Shown here in pieces: positions 41,149 through 50,249 of a stretch of DNA of 64,000 bases (position 1 is its first letter; each line of letters begins with the position of its first letter). Position numbers and translations under genes: made by a program. Under the pieces are notes generated by a model. That model saw only the letters and a list, made by a program, of their open reading frames with translations, made no database searches and had not been told where the DNA came from. The DNA comes from Clostridium sp. 'White wine YQ' (lineage in GTDB: Bacteria > Bacillota > Clostridia > Clostridiales > Clostridiaceae). Where the stretch lies: assembly GCF_028728205.1 (NCBI RefSeq), contig NZ_JAQYUU010000001.1, positions 857,318 through 921,317 on the forward strand. Reading direction: 5' to 3'.

Positions 41149-42345
41149 ATGAGAATTTTAATAACAACAGATACCTATTTTCCTGTAATAAACGGAGTTT
41201 CTACTTCAGTTAATAATTTATATAAGGAATTAAAATATAGAGGCCATTCAGTTAAGATTTTAACCTTGTCTAGTACTGGAGACGAAAGAGTTGATGGGGA
41301 TATATATTTCTTGAAATCCATTGGAATAGGGGTGTATCCTGATGCTAGAATTAAGTTTCCTTTACATAATAAATTAATAAATGAAATTATAAAATGGAAA
41401 CCAGATGTTATTCATTCTCAAACAGAATTTTCTATGATGTTCGTGGCTAAATACATTTCAAATAAGCTAGATATTCCTCATATGCATACATATCACACCA
41501 TGTATGAAAATTATTTGGATTATTTATTAGGGGGAAAGATAATTAGGAAAAAGACCTCAGCAAAAATAACTAAACTGCTATTAAATAGTTTAGATAGTGT
41601 TATCGCTCCAACTGAAAAGACAAAAAAAGCCCTATTGAGTTACGGAGTAAATAAGCCTATTTATGTAGTTCCAACGGGAATAGACTTAAGTAGATTTAAT
41701 CAGAAAATATCTTATGAAGAAATGTATAATATTAAATTGAAATTAGGAATTAGCATGAATGATAGGGTTATAGCTTATATCGGGAGAATTGGAGAGGAGA
41801 AAAATATAAGTGAAATTTTGGAGCTTTTTCCTAACTTAATAAAGGAATTTAAAAATATAAAACTCCTAATAGTAGGGGGCGGGCCATACTTAAATAATCT
41901 AAAAGATAAAGTTAAAGAAATGAATATAAAAGATAATGTTATTTTTACAGGAATGATAGATTCAAAAGAAATTCATATATATTATAGAATAGCCGAAATA
42001 TTTGTCACAGCGTCCACTAGTGAAACACAAGGATTAACTTATATAGAAGCTTTAAGCAGTGGATGTCCTGTGGTTTGCAAATATGATCCGTGTATAGATG
42101 GGGTAATAGAACAAGGGGAAAATGGATTTTCATATAAAAATAAAGCTCATTTTGAATATTATATTAGTAAAATACTTAGAGATGGATATCTAAGAGCTCA
42201 TATGAGGAAAAAAGCCATTGCCAAGGCTAATAGATACTCAAGTAATATTTTTGGATATGAAATGCTAGATAAATATTATCGTATTACACATGCAAATGAA
42301 GAAGTAAGTGCTGATTTAATAAAGTTAACTAACTCCAGAAGCTAA
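41149..42345 (+). CDS. Glycosyltransferase family 4, lipid-glucosyltransferase-like
   Basis: 398 residues, GT-B fold. N-terminal RILITTDTYFPVINGVSTSVNNLYKELKYRGH is the acceptor-domain opening of mono-glucosyldiacylglycerol synthase-type GT4 enzymes; HTYHTMYENY, the donor-site VPTGIDLSRF, GRIGEEKN and the E-x7-E motif (SETQGLTYIEALSSGCPVV) follow. It probably transfers a sugar from a nucleotide donor to diacylglycerol or a related envelope lipid on the inner face of the membrane. Strong AGGAGGCAAAATTA site. Confidence 0.88.
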   Translation: MRILITTDTYFPVINGVSTSVNNLYKELKYRGHSVKILTLSSTGDERVDGDIYFLKSIGIGVYPDARIKFPLHNKLINEIIKWKPDVIHSQTEFSMMFVAKYISNKLDIPHMHTYHTMYENYLDYLLGGKIIRKKTSAKITKLLLNSLDSVIAPTEKTKKALLSYGVNKPIYVVPTGIDLSRFNQKISYEEMYNIKLKLGISMNDRVIAYIGRIGEEKNISEILELFPNLIKEFKNIKLLIVGGGPYLNNLKDKVKEMNIKDNVIFTGMIDSKEIHIYYRIAEIFVTASTSETQGLTYIEALSSGCPVVCKYDPCIDGVIEQGENGFSYKNKAHFEYYISKILRDGYLRAHMRKKAIAKANRYSSNIFGYEMLDKYYRITHANEEVSADLIKLTNSRS

Positions 42346-42354
42346 TAAGAGAAA

Positions 42355-42396
42355 AGAAAAACCAGTATGGTAAAACATAACTATACTAGTTTTTCT
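42355..42396. terminator. Bidirectional terminator overlapping a stop codon
   Basis: AGAAAAACCAGTATGGT pairs imperfectly with ACTATACTAGTTTTTC, with T-run. The stop of the minus-strand flippase-like gene (42381) is inside it. Confidence 0.75.
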
Positions 42397-43406
42397 TTTT
42401 TTAGTTTTATATGTGGAATTATTAATGTGAAAATACCACTCACAGCTACAGTTAGGTAATAAGTTAGTATTCTCCATAAAAATATTGCGGTAATAATTGT
42501 ACCTGATTTAAAAAATAAGCTGTAAATCAAATAAAATCCACCTTCAGCACCACCCTCAGCACCAGGAAGAGGAATAATTGCCATGAAATTTATTAAAAAG
42601 ATTTGGGCAGCAATCATTGTGAATATATCTGCGGAATTAAATCCGAAGCTTCTATAAATACAGTATGGAATAGTAAAAAAGGCTAACCATTGAAAAAATG
42701 TGTATATAGAAGCATAAATGCACATTTTTACATTCTTAGTCATTAGAGCAGCATTCTCATGAAATTTCTCTAATTCAACTTCAAGTTTTTCAAAGGTATA
42801 ACCGCTGTTTCTCATAAACTTGAATCTCTTTAGAATATTAAAAACAAATAAGAATATTTTTTTAGTTAGGTTTTTATTAACTGAAAATAATATTGCAAGG
42901 ATCATAATTAATATGTGCACAATAATACCCGAAATGCATAGGTATAAGAAGTATTTAACCTTTGTATTAAAGTAATTAAATTTAAATACAAAAGCTAAGA
43001 GCAAAATAACTATATTTATAGCTTGGTGTATTATAAATTTTATCATTAAAATGGAACCAGCTGTTCCAGCAGGAATTTCACATTCTGTCATTGCATATAG
43101 CTGAGCAGGATGACTTCCGGCAGAAAAAGGGGTAACAGCAGCAAAAAACAAACCAACCATTTCAATATTAAAAGATTTAATTAATAAGTTTTTAGTTTTA
43201 GTAAACGCTTTGGCAATAACATAAAATGCTAACATTTCAAGAAACCAAAATAAAAGTATCATTAAAACAGATAAAAGTATCCAAGAGGTATTTAAGCTTT
43301 TTAGTTCCTCTATTAAGGTGTTTAACCCTTTAGTAAAAAGAAAAAATGATAAAAATATTACTGCGCATACAATTACTATAATTATGTTAAGCACTTTATT
43401 TTTCAT
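42381..43406 (-). CDS. Flippase-like membrane protein (LPG synthase TM domain / UPF0104)
   Basis: 341 residues with about eight membrane helices; the hallmark PLPGAEGGAEGGFYLIY (near residue 285) and ISKxFxxTK-type loops identify the AglD/MprF-N family of lipid flippase-like proteins. There is no MprF catalytic domain. The ATG at 43406, behind AGGAGAAATACGA, overlaps the end of the upstream glycosyltransferase by 11 bases. Together they suggest synthesis and movement of a glycolipid or glycan-lipid. Confidence 0.88.
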   Translation of the reverse strand: MKNKVLNIIIVIVCAVIFLSFFLFTKGLNTLIEELKSLNTSWILLSVLMILLFWFLEMLAFYVIAKAFTKTKNLLIKSFNIEMVGLFFAAVTPFSAGSHPAQLYAMTECEIPAGTAGSILMIKFIIHQAINIVILLLAFVFKFNYFNTKVKYFLYLCISGIIVHILIMILAILFSVNKNLTKKIFLFVFNILKRFKFMRNSGYTFEKLEVELEKFHENAALMTKNVKMCIYASIYTFFQWLAFFTIPYCIYRSFGFNSADIFTMIAAQIFLINFMAIIPLPGAEGGAEGGFYLIYSLFFKSGTIITAIFLWRILTYYLTVAVSGIFTLIIPHIKLKKEKLV

Positions 43407-44454
43407 TCGTATTTCTCCTAAAAGGTGTATTACGATTGGAATATATTTCATCATAGAACTTTTTCCACATTTTTAAGACATAATCCTTAGAATAAAATTC
43501 ATGACATTTCCAAGAGCTATTGCACCAATTTTTATATTCTCCATTTTTAGCTTGTAAGGCTTTTATTATTTCAGTAAAGTCTGATACGTCATTTCCTTTT
43601 AAATAATAGTTAAATAATATATTACTATATATATCTAAATCTCTTAAAAGGACAGGAATCTTTAATGCCATAGCTTCAAGGATTGACATAGGAAATAGTT
43701 CATTATAAGAAGGTAAAAACATTAAATCGCAAATATTATAAATATTATTCATTTCTTCTCTATTAATAATTCCCAAGAACTTGACGTTTGGAGGAGGGTT
43801 TTCTATAACCTTTTTAAGTTCTTTATATCCATCAGTTATAGAACCAAAAGAAAAGCCGCCTGCCCATATAAATTGAATATCAGGAAGGTTTTCAGCAACC
43901 TTAATAAAGTCCATAACACCTTTCCTAGTTTGAACTTGACCAACTCCTAGAACAACAAACTTTTCTAGTGGAATTCCATACTTTTCTTTAAGTAAATCTA
44001 TTTCTCCTTCATCATATCTATAGAAATTATCCTCGGATACAAAGTTAGGTATATAAGTTACCTTATTTTCATCTATCTTGTATTTTTTAAGAACATCAAT
44101 GAAATAGGGATTAACCACAACTAAATGATCAACACTTTTATAAAAATAAATCATATATTTATAAAATACCTTTTTTATAAAGCTAGGAAGCTTTAAACTT
44201 TCCTCTATTGTTTCTGGTACAAAGTGAACATAAGCAACGCTTGTTCCAAGAAATTTTGATAAAGGAATACTTAAGAAAAATTTGAAGTCAATGGTATGGT
44301 AGTGCATTATATCGCAAAAGTTAAGATTATTTATTTTGATTTTATAATCATCATTAAGACCATTTTTAACTAAATCAACTTGTTCAAGATAAGCTGACAA
44401 AACTCCTTGACCTTTTACCTTATCAGCTGAAGAAAGCATATTAATAGTAGGCAT
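43396..44454 (-). CDS. Glycosyltransferase family 4
   Basis: 352 residues, GT-B fold. VHFVPETIEESLKLP in the acceptor half, VPNFVSEDNFYR, GVGQVQTRKGVMDF at the donor site, and the E-x7-E motif as LPSYNELFPMSILEAMALKIPVL. Related in layout to the GT4 at 41149 but not a close copy. AAAGGAGGAATTATTTTA precedes the ATG. First gene of a two-gene unit with the flippase-like protein, so the product is probably a glycolipid precursor. Confidence 0.88.
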   Translation of the reverse strand: MPTINMLSSADKVKGQGVLSAYLEQVDLVKNGLNDDYKIKINNLNFCDIMHYHTIDFKFFLSIPLSKFLGTSVAYVHFVPETIEESLKLPSFIKKVFYKYMIYFYKSVDHLVVVNPYFIDVLKKYKIDENKVTYIPNFVSEDNFYRYDEGEIDLLKEKYGIPLEKFVVLGVGQVQTRKGVMDFIKVAENLPDIQFIWAGGFSFGSITDGYKELKKVIENPPPNVKFLGIINREEMNNIYNICDLMFLPSYNELFPMSILEAMALKIPVLLRDLDIYSNILFNYYLKGNDVSDFTEIIKALQAKNGEYKNWCNSSWKCHEFYSKDYVLKMWKKFYDEIYSNRNTPFRRNTNEK

Positions 44455-44548
44455 TAAAATAATTCCTCCTTTAAGTGAATGTAGCTTTATATTAATACGC
44501 TTAGTTTTTGTAAATTTTCATTCTATATTCTAGTTTAGGAAATTAAAT

Positions 44549-45883
44549 TTAAAAAAGTATAGAACTATCTTTATTAATTCTATCTTGAATTTCATTATAT
44601 TTCTTTAAATATGAAAAAGCATTTTGATAATCATTTATGTCTGAATATACTTCACTTAGACTTTTATAGGCATCAGCTAGGAATTTTGAATCATCAAAAA
44701 TAGACATTTTGGCTATGGCCAACTTAATACTGTCTATAGCGTCATTATGCTTTCCAAGTTTGTTAAAGATTAGTCCTTCATAAACTCTCCCAGACCACAT
44801 ATTCAAATAATCGTATTTATGCATTTCCTTTGAAGAATAATTGACTTTAATGATGTTTTTATATGCAAGCTCATATTGGTGTAAAGTATAATAGGCTTTA
44901 GCCAATATCAGGTTATAAGTATATACATCATTTCCTATAAAATCTCTACTTATTCTAGCATATTCTATAGCTTTTTCAGGGTTTCCAGAATCTAAAGCAT
45001 CCGTAGCCAATATAATATTTATTTTAGATAAGCAATCATTATTTTTGCTAAAGTTTGCAAATTGGAGAGCTTTATCAATACAATTAGTAAATTCAGCTCT
45101 ATTACCTTTTAGGTAGTTAAAAAAACCTAAAATTCTATAAAATTCATCTGTTTTATAATAAATAGAGGTTTTATTAGATAGTTCTAGAGCTGTTTCTAGA
45201 TCTTTAATAGCATCATTAATATTACCTTTAGCTGATAAAATAAGTATTCTATAATAATAAAGCTCAATTTCGAATAAAGGCTCAGAAGTTATGTTTTTAT
45301 AATATAATTCAAATGCTTTATTTGAAATATTTAAACATTCTTCATAGTTAAATTCTAAGTAGTATATTTTTGCTAATTCAACATATGCTTTTGCAGCTTC
45401 AATATAGAGAAAGTCATCAATATAAGATTTGATAGAAAGACTTAAGAATTTTTTGCTTCCATCAAAATCACCAAGTGCTACTAAGGCGTTTCCTAGCTTA
45501 AATAATATTTCTCCATAAAGCTTAAAATTTTTAATAGGAGCAATATCAGAATTTATTAATTTTTCTCCTTGTTCCTTAGCTTCTTCAATTTGATTTGAAT
45601 CAATGAGGGTATTAAGATTTTTAATTTTAGATTCAAGTTCACGTCGTGATTCATAATTTTGTTTAAGTGACAGAGTATCTTCGAGTTCATCCTCTAGAAA
45701 ATAACTAATAGGTTTATTTAGTATTTTGGCTATATATTGAAGTGTTTTCATGGATGGATTAGATACGTTATTTTCAATTTGACTTAACATACTCTTAGTC
45801 ATTTCCCCTCCAGCTAATTGAGATTGAGTCATATTTAGTTCTTTTCGAAGAGTTTTAATTTTTTCACCAACTGTAGTTATCAA
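44549..45883 (-). CDS. XRE-family regulator with tetratricopeptide repeats
   Basis: HTH in residues 1-60 (VGEKIKTLRKELNMTQSQLAGGEMTKSMLSQIENN), then about 370 residues of TPR-type helix pairs (EAKEQGEKLI, AAKAYVELAKIYYLE, YAFSYLKKYNEI and others). This layout is shared by RRNPP-like, peptide-sensing regulators, though no signal-peptide gene is visible next to it. The TTG at 45883 sits 8 bases after AAAGGA, whereas the ATG three codons before touches that site. The plus-strand CPBP protease gene is divergent. Confidence 0.85.
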   Translation of the reverse strand: MITTVGEKIKTLRKELNMTQSQLAGGEMTKSMLSQIENNVSNPSMKTLQYIAKILNKPISYFLEDELEDTLSLKQNYESRRELESKIKNLNTLIDSNQIEEAKEQGEKLINSDIAPIKNFKLYGEILFKLGNALVALGDFDGSKKFLSLSIKSYIDDFLYIEAAKAYVELAKIYYLEFNYEECLNISNKAFELYYKNITSEPLFEIELYYYRILILSAKGNINDAIKDLETALELSNKTSIYYKTDEFYRILGFFNYLKGNRAEFTNCIDKALQFANFSKNNDCLSKINIILATDALDSGNPEKAIEYARISRDFIGNDVYTYNLILAKAYYTLHQYELAYKNIIKVNYSSKEMHKYDYLNMWSGRVYEGLIFNKLGKHNDAIDSIKLAIAKMSIFDDSKFLADAYKSLSEVYSDINDYQNAFSYLKKYNEIQDRINKDSSILF

Positions 45884-46059
45884 ATCTTTCATCCTTTCTA
45901 TATATAAATGCACAAAAAGGTTAAGTGCCATTAAACTTTCTATCTTGATTAATTATGAATAAATTCTCTATATAAGAATATTATAAGATATTTAAATTAA
46001 ATATACAACATTTAAAGGAAAAATAAGAAAAATGTTTAATATAATTTAACAAAAAGTTA

Positions 46060-46115
46060 TTGACAATGAATGGTGAAGTATTATAATTTAATTAAAGTTA
46101 AATTATACTTAACTT
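46060..46115 (+). promoter_or_regulatory. CPBP gene promoter with overlapping dyads
   Basis: TTGACA (46060-46065), 16-base spacer, TATAAT (46082-46087). TAATTTAA/TTAAATTA (46084-46105) and AAGTTAA/TTAACTT (46095-46115) are dyads straddling the start of transcription, so repression is likely. Confidence 0.65.
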
Positions 46116-46143
46116 TTGAATTTTAAAAAATGGAGTGATTGAT

Positions 46144-46941
46144 TTGTTAATATTAGGTGTCATCTCAAAGATTCTTTTAGTTTTATTTTTATGTATTCTA
46201 ATATCTCTAATGGCAAATGCCAGTGCAAAAGTAATAGGAATTGATATTAAAGATGTTAAACAACGTACTAATGTTAAATTCTTATTCTTGGCAGTAATTT
46301 TTAATCTTTTATTTATTCTAGCAGTTGCAGTTATATTAAAATTTATTGATAATAAAAACTTAAGTATATTAAATTGGACATTAAACTTAAAGAGTATAGT
46401 GTTTTCATTAAGTGGTATTTTAGCTACTTTTTTATTAGCAGTAACTTATGTATATATACTTAATAAAAGAGGGATCATTGAGGCTGAGTATAAGCCAAGT
46501 AGGATTTTGAATTTTAAAGGATTATTTGCATTTTTTGTTATATTCATTGCGGCACTTCAGGAAGAAGTTATGTTTAGAGGATATATAAATACTGTATTGA
46601 GTGTTTATGGGATATTAGCATCAATGTTTTTATCAACTTTAATTTTTACTTTATGGCATTTTATAACTAATAAAGTTAGTCTGTATCAGTGCATTGATTG
46701 GTTCCTAGGAGGGATAATGCTGTTTTATATATACTTAGTAAGTGGTTCAATTTGGGTTGCAGCAATAATACATTTCAGCCGAAACTTTGCAAATGTATTA
46801 GTTTTTAATATTGCAGAGGGAAATTCTTTGGTAACTTTTAAGAAACCTGTAACTCCTTTTTATAAAACAACCTATACTTTAATTCTTTCATTACTTATAA
46901 TGATATTTGCATATTTATATTATGGAAACATTCCTTTATAA
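46144..46941 (+). CDS. CPBP-family intramembrane metalloprotease
   Basis: 265 residues, about eight membrane helices. Motif 1 EEVMFRG, motif 2 LWHFITN and motif 3 HFSRN are the glutamate- and histidine-based CPBP/Abi active site used in membrane proteolysis, bacteriocin self-immunity or protein prenyl processing. The TTG at 46144 fits GGAGTGAT; the GTG at 46135 is part of that site. Divergent from the XRE-TPR regulator, which may control it. Second CPBP gene at 49363. Confidence 0.88.
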   Translation: MLILGVISKILLVLFLCILISLMANASAKVIGIDIKDVKQRTNVKFLFLAVIFNLLFILAVAVILKFIDNKNLSILNWTLNLKSIVFSLSGILATFLLAVTYVYILNKRGIIEAEYKPSRILNFKGLFAFFVIFIAALQEEVMFRGYINTVLSVYGILASMFLSTLIFTLWHFITNKVSLYQCIDWFLGGIMLFYIYLVSGSIWVAAIIHFSRNFANVLVFNIAEGNSLVTFKKPVTPFYKTTYTLILSLLIMIFAYLYYGNIPL

Positions 46942-46966
46942 TATAATATTTGTATATAAATAATAG

Positions 46967-47004
46967 AAAAATAGTCATTAGACAAGCTAATGGCTATTTT
47001 TTCA
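46967..47004 (+). terminator. Terminator after the CPBP gene
   Basis: AAAAATAGTCATTAG pairs with CTAATGGCTATTTTT, followed by a T-run. Confidence 0.9.
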
Positions 47005-47022
47005 TATAAAGCTAAAAAATAC

Positions 47023-47051
47023 TTTACACAGAACAAATGTTCGCATATAAT
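47023..47051 (+). promoter_or_regulatory. dinB promoter with LexA box
   Basis: TTTACA (47023-47028), 17-base spacer, TATAAT (47046-47051). The spacer contains GAACAAATGTTC (47031-47042), an exact GAAC-N4-GTTC LexA operator of the Bacillus/Clostridium type. Confidence 0.9.
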
Positions 47052-47104
47052 AGAGCTAGAAAAGAAAGAGCTTCAACTTCAATCAATAAAAAGGGATGTA
47101 TATT

Positions 47105-48364
47105 ATGAATAAACAAAATAGGCTAATATTTCATATTGATGTTAATTCAGCTTACTTATCCTGGGAAGCAAGCTATAGAAAGCAACAGGGTGAAAAAGTA
47201 GATTTACGTGATATTCCTTCTGTAGTAGGCGGCAGTGAAGAGAGTAGACATGGAATAGTTCTTGCAAAGTCTATTCCAGCAAAAAAATATAAGATTAACA
47301 CAGGGGAAACCTTATTTACAGCAAGACAAAAATGCCCAGATCTAGTGGTTGTACCGCCTAGATACTGGCTTTATATGCAATGCAGTAATGCATTAAATGC
47401 AATATTGGAAGAATATACACCTAAGATACAAAGATTTTCAGTGGATGAGAGCTTTCTTGATTTTTCAAATATGGAACATATATATCCAGATTATATGAAG
47501 CTAGCGGAGGAGATTAAAGATAGGATTAAAAAAGAGTTAGGCTTTACAGTAAATATAGGGATATCAGCCAATAAACTATTGGCAAAGGTCGCTTCAGACT
47601 TCAAAAAACCAGACAATATACATACATTATTTTCCTGGGAAATAAAGGAAAAAATGTGGAAGCTACCGGTAGAGGATTTATTTATGGTAGGAAGAGCTAC
47701 TTTACCTAAATTAAATAAGCTTAATATATTTACAATTGGGGATTTAGCTAATTATGATCTAGATATCTTAAGGTATTATCTAAAAAGCCATGGCACTTTA
47801 ATATGGAATTATGCAAATGGAATTGATAGTTCCGAGGTAAGAAGTGATACGCATATTGATATGAAAGGAATAGGTAATTCTACAACAATTCCTTTTGATG
47901 TGGAGGATAGAAAAACAGCACATCTTATATTACTTTCTCTTTCAGAAATGGTAGGAACAAGACTTAGAAATTCTGAAAATTGCTGCAGAGTTATTTCAAT
48001 TAGTATCAGAAGTAAAGACTTTTTTAATTATTCTCACCAAAGAAAATTATATTGTCCAACAGACTCTACCCAGATAATCTCAGAGGTAGCTTGTAATTTG
48101 TTTGATGAGAAGTGGAAAGGTGAGCCTATAAGACATATGGGAGTACAGGTTACTGATTTTTGTACAAATGAATTTTATCAATATGGATTATTTGATCGTA
48201 AGGATATAGACAAAATAAGAGCATTAGATAAAACCATTGATAAAATACGTCTTAAGTATGGTTCAAAGTCCGTACTAAGATCTTCGTTTTTACATTCAGG
48301 CATAAAAAATATGAGTGGGGGAGTGGGAGAAGAGGACTATAAGATTATGTCAAGTTTATTATGA
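47105..48364 (+). CDS. dinB: Y-family DNA polymerase (DinB/Pol IV type)
   Basis: 419 residues. Catalytic carboxylates D12 (FHIDVNSAYLSW) and D114-E115 (FSVDESFLDF); the fingers (NTGETLFTARQKCPD), the thumb helix-hairpin-helix (FMVGRATLPKLNKLNIFTIGDLA) and the little-finger domain are all present. Performs translesion synthesis past DNA damage. The first ATG (47096) lies inside the AAGGGATG site, so ATG 47105 is preferred. The LexA-box promoter gives SOS control. A small gene follows 13 bases downstream. Confidence 0.94.
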   Translation: MNKQNRLIFHIDVNSAYLSWEASYRKQQGEKVDLRDIPSVVGGSEESRHGIVLAKSIPAKKYKINTGETLFTARQKCPDLVVVPPRYWLYMQCSNALNAILEEYTPKIQRFSVDESFLDFSNMEHIYPDYMKLAEEIKDRIKKELGFTVNIGISANKLLAKVASDFKKPDNIHTLFSWEIKEKMWKLPVEDLFMVGRATLPKLNKLNIFTIGDLANYDLDILRYYLKSHGTLIWNYANGIDSSEVRSDTHIDMKGIGNSTTIPFDVEDRKTAHLILLSLSEMVGTRLRNSENCCRVISISIRSKDFFNYSHQRKLYCPTDSTQIISEVACNLFDEKWKGEPIRHMGVQVTDFCTNEFYQYGLFDRKDIDKIRALDKTIDKIRLKYGSKSVLRSSFLHSGIKNMSGGVGEEDYKIMSSLL

Positions 48365-48377
48365 GGAGTTGAGACCT

Positions 48378-48641
48378 ATGAAAGTAATCTTCAAGACAAT
48401 TGAGATGATAGCTTGGTTTACAGAGGATGGTACCCCAAGGCCCATAAGATTTAAAGTGAAGAATGAGGATGAATCAACAACTGTTATAAAGGTTGATAGA
48501 GTACTTTATAAGGAAAAAGAAAAAATAGCAGGAAATCCAATGATACTTTTTAGATGTCAAAGCGTGATTAATGAAGCTAGTAGAGTTTATGAACTTAAAT
48601 ATGAAATGAATACATGTAAGTGGTTGATATATAAGATGTAG
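48378..48641 (+). CDS. Small SOS-linked protein downstream of dinB
   Basis: 87 residues from the ATG at 48378 (ATGAGGAGTTGAGACC gives the ribosome binding site); the longer frame reaching back into dinB is not used. Small beta-rich fold (IFKTIEMIAWFTEDGTPRPIRFKVKNED ... VDRVLYKEKEKIAGNPMILFRCQS). No known domain is recognised. Cotranscription with dinB under LexA is the only functional clue; it takes the place that YolD-like partners have beside other Y-family polymerase genes. Confidence 0.8.
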   Translation: MKVIFKTIEMIAWFTEDGTPRPIRFKVKNEDESTTVIKVDRVLYKEKEKIAGNPMILFRCQSVINEASRVYELKYEMNTCKWLIYKM

Positions 48642-48684
48642 AAAAAAGACTATTAGGATAGTTACTTATCCCTAATAGTCTTTT
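48641..48684. terminator. Bidirectional terminator
   Basis: AAAAGACTATTAGG pairs with CCTAATAGTCTTTT; it ends the dinB operon and the convergent CAT-like gene. Confidence 0.9.
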
Positions 48685-48694
48685 AAGTTATGTT

Positions 48695-49330
48695 TTACAG
48701 ATACTTAGAAGGATTATCTAATATTTCTTGAAGGATATTAAAATACTTACCAATATGTATTCCATCAGCTAAGGCATGATGAAGCTGTACAGAGATTGGC
48801 ATCTTTATTTTACCACCTTCTTCAAAGTATTTTCCCCAGGCTATTCTTGGTATACTATCAACTGGATTCATATGAAGAGGGTGAATTATATTAGTAAAGG
48901 AGATCCATGGAATGCATGTAGTATATAATAGATCATCACGTCCAGGCTCATTTTTGATAATAACATTATTTTTTACATCATTTATATCCTTCAATGTGTT
49001 AGATTTAAAGTCCTTAAAATCATCAATAAAGTTTGATGTACAAAAACCAAATAATTCTTCATCTGCGAGTACTGTAAAAGAAGGGTGCACAACTTCATGT
49101 TCAATAACCCTATCTTCTCTAATTCTAAATCTAAATTCCTTTATGTTATTTGCAGCTTTCGATACAGCATATAAGGTTGATACAAAAAAAGGAAGTTTGT
49201 TTTCTTTAATATATTTATAAAACTTTGTAATATCAACATTTCCACCAATATTAAAATGTGGGTATTCAAATTCTTTAAAGAACTTATAATGGTCTTTTCT
49301 TTTCCAGTTATCCATATCTATAAACTTCAT
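48695..49330 (-). CDS. Chloramphenicol acetyltransferase-like (CatA family) protein
   Basis: 211 residues from the ATG at 49330. The catalytic HHALADG motif is intact at 184-190, and the DMDNWKRKDHYKFF opening and PRIAWGKYF segment are typical of the type A CAT trimer. Real chloramphenicol enzymes and chromosomal CAT-like acyltransferases of unknown substrate cannot be separated by eye. Behind a CPBP protease gene in the same operon, with AAGGAGAG between them. Confidence 0.85.
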   Translation of the reverse strand: MKFIDMDNWKRKDHYKFFKEFEYPHFNIGGNVDITKFYKYIKENKLPFFVSTLYAVSKAANNIKEFRFRIREDRVIEHEVVHPSFTVLADEELFGFCTSNFIDDFKDFKSNTLKDINDVKNNVIIKNEPGRDDLLYTTCIPWISFTNIIHPLHMNPVDSIPRIAWGKYFEEGGKIKMPISVQLHHALADGIHIGKYFNILQEILDNPSKYL

Positions 49331-49362
49331 TAGAATATCACTCTCCTTCAAATGTTCCTTTG

Positions 49363-49962
49363 TTAAATATTAGACACTATGTTCATAATGCTGTGTAGAA
49401 TTAGACTAGGGACTATGCTACCATTTGCTTCTTTTTCATTAATGTAGAATTGTAGAAAACCTACTGTTGCAGCAGCTAGAAAAAGAATAATACCAAAAGC
49501 ATAAGCTTTATAAGCAATTATGAATGCTAAACCATGTGGGAGCCCAAAAAGTATTGATTGAATCAAATTTCCTGTTAAATAACCAAATTTATTTGCAAGC
49601 CTTTTCCCTATAAAACCTCTAAAGAATACTTCCTCAGATAGTGCATTTTGAAAAATAGCTTTTATTAGAACAATGGCTATTATTTCAGCAGTAAAGCCCT
49701 TACCACTAGCATCTAAAGAATATACCATTCCTTTTGGAATAATATTAAACCTCTCAAATATAAAAATAGGTCCGCCCATAATTATAACTGAAATAATGAG
49801 TATTAAAAGAGCTTTGCTTAACCATTTACTATTTCTGGGTTTGTATAAACCAATCCATTTAAAAAAACCAAGCTTCTCTTTATTAAATAGCATATAAGCT
49901 ATCCACGGTATTCCAATTAGTATAATACATTGAAATATAGTTGATAGAATCTGATCTCTCAT
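49363..49962 (-). CDS. CPBP-family intramembrane metalloprotease
   Basis: 199 residues, five to six membrane helices. Motif 1 EEVFFRGF and motif 2 FGLPHGLAF are present; the third His motif (LILHSIMNIV) is close to the end. Same family as the gene at 46144 but short and only distantly similar. TTGGGGAGATTGTATT precedes the ATG. It forms a unit with the CAT-like gene. Confidence 0.87.
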   Translation of the reverse strand: MRDQILSTIFQCIILIGIPWIAYMLFNKEKLGFFKWIGLYKPRNSKWLSKALLILIISVIIMGGPIFIFERFNIIPKGMVYSLDASGKGFTAEIIAIVLIKAIFQNALSEEVFFRGFIGKRLANKFGYLTGNLIQSILFGLPHGLAFIIAYKAYAFGIILFLAAATVGFLQFYINEKEANGSIVPSLILHSIMNIVSNI

Positions 49963-50116
49963 AATACAATCTCCCCAAAAGTAAAAATATTACTATTCTA
50001 TTATACAGTAAAAAAGAAAGGTGTTTCATACTATATACATAAAGCGAATAAATTTCCTAAGATAATTTTATTTTATAAAATAAAAGAGGCGTGAATTTCA
50101 TAAAATAAGTTTGGAG

Positions 50117-50145
50117 TTGACAAAAAGAATTTAACCAAATACTAT
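50117..50145 (+). promoter_or_regulatory. Promoter of the pyrophosphatase-like / ArsR unit
   Basis: TTGACA (50117-50122), 17-base spacer, TACTAT (50140-50145). The rest of the 49963-50249 spacer holds only the operator below. Confidence 0.75.
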
Positions 50146-50146
50146 A

Positions 50147-50176
50147 TAAGTGTATTAGAAATATGTAATATACTTA
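50147..50176. promoter_or_regulatory. Candidate ArsR operator, site A
   Basis: TAAGTGTATTA and TAATATACTTA (one mismatch) flank the 8-base centre GAAATATG, directly after the -10 box. The same layout and centre recur at 51059-51088. Confidence 0.7.
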
Positions 50177-50249
50177 TATATAGTGTGGAGATATAAAAAA
50201 ATAATAGAACATAGATATTATCAGAAACATAAAGTAGAGAGGTAGTTAC

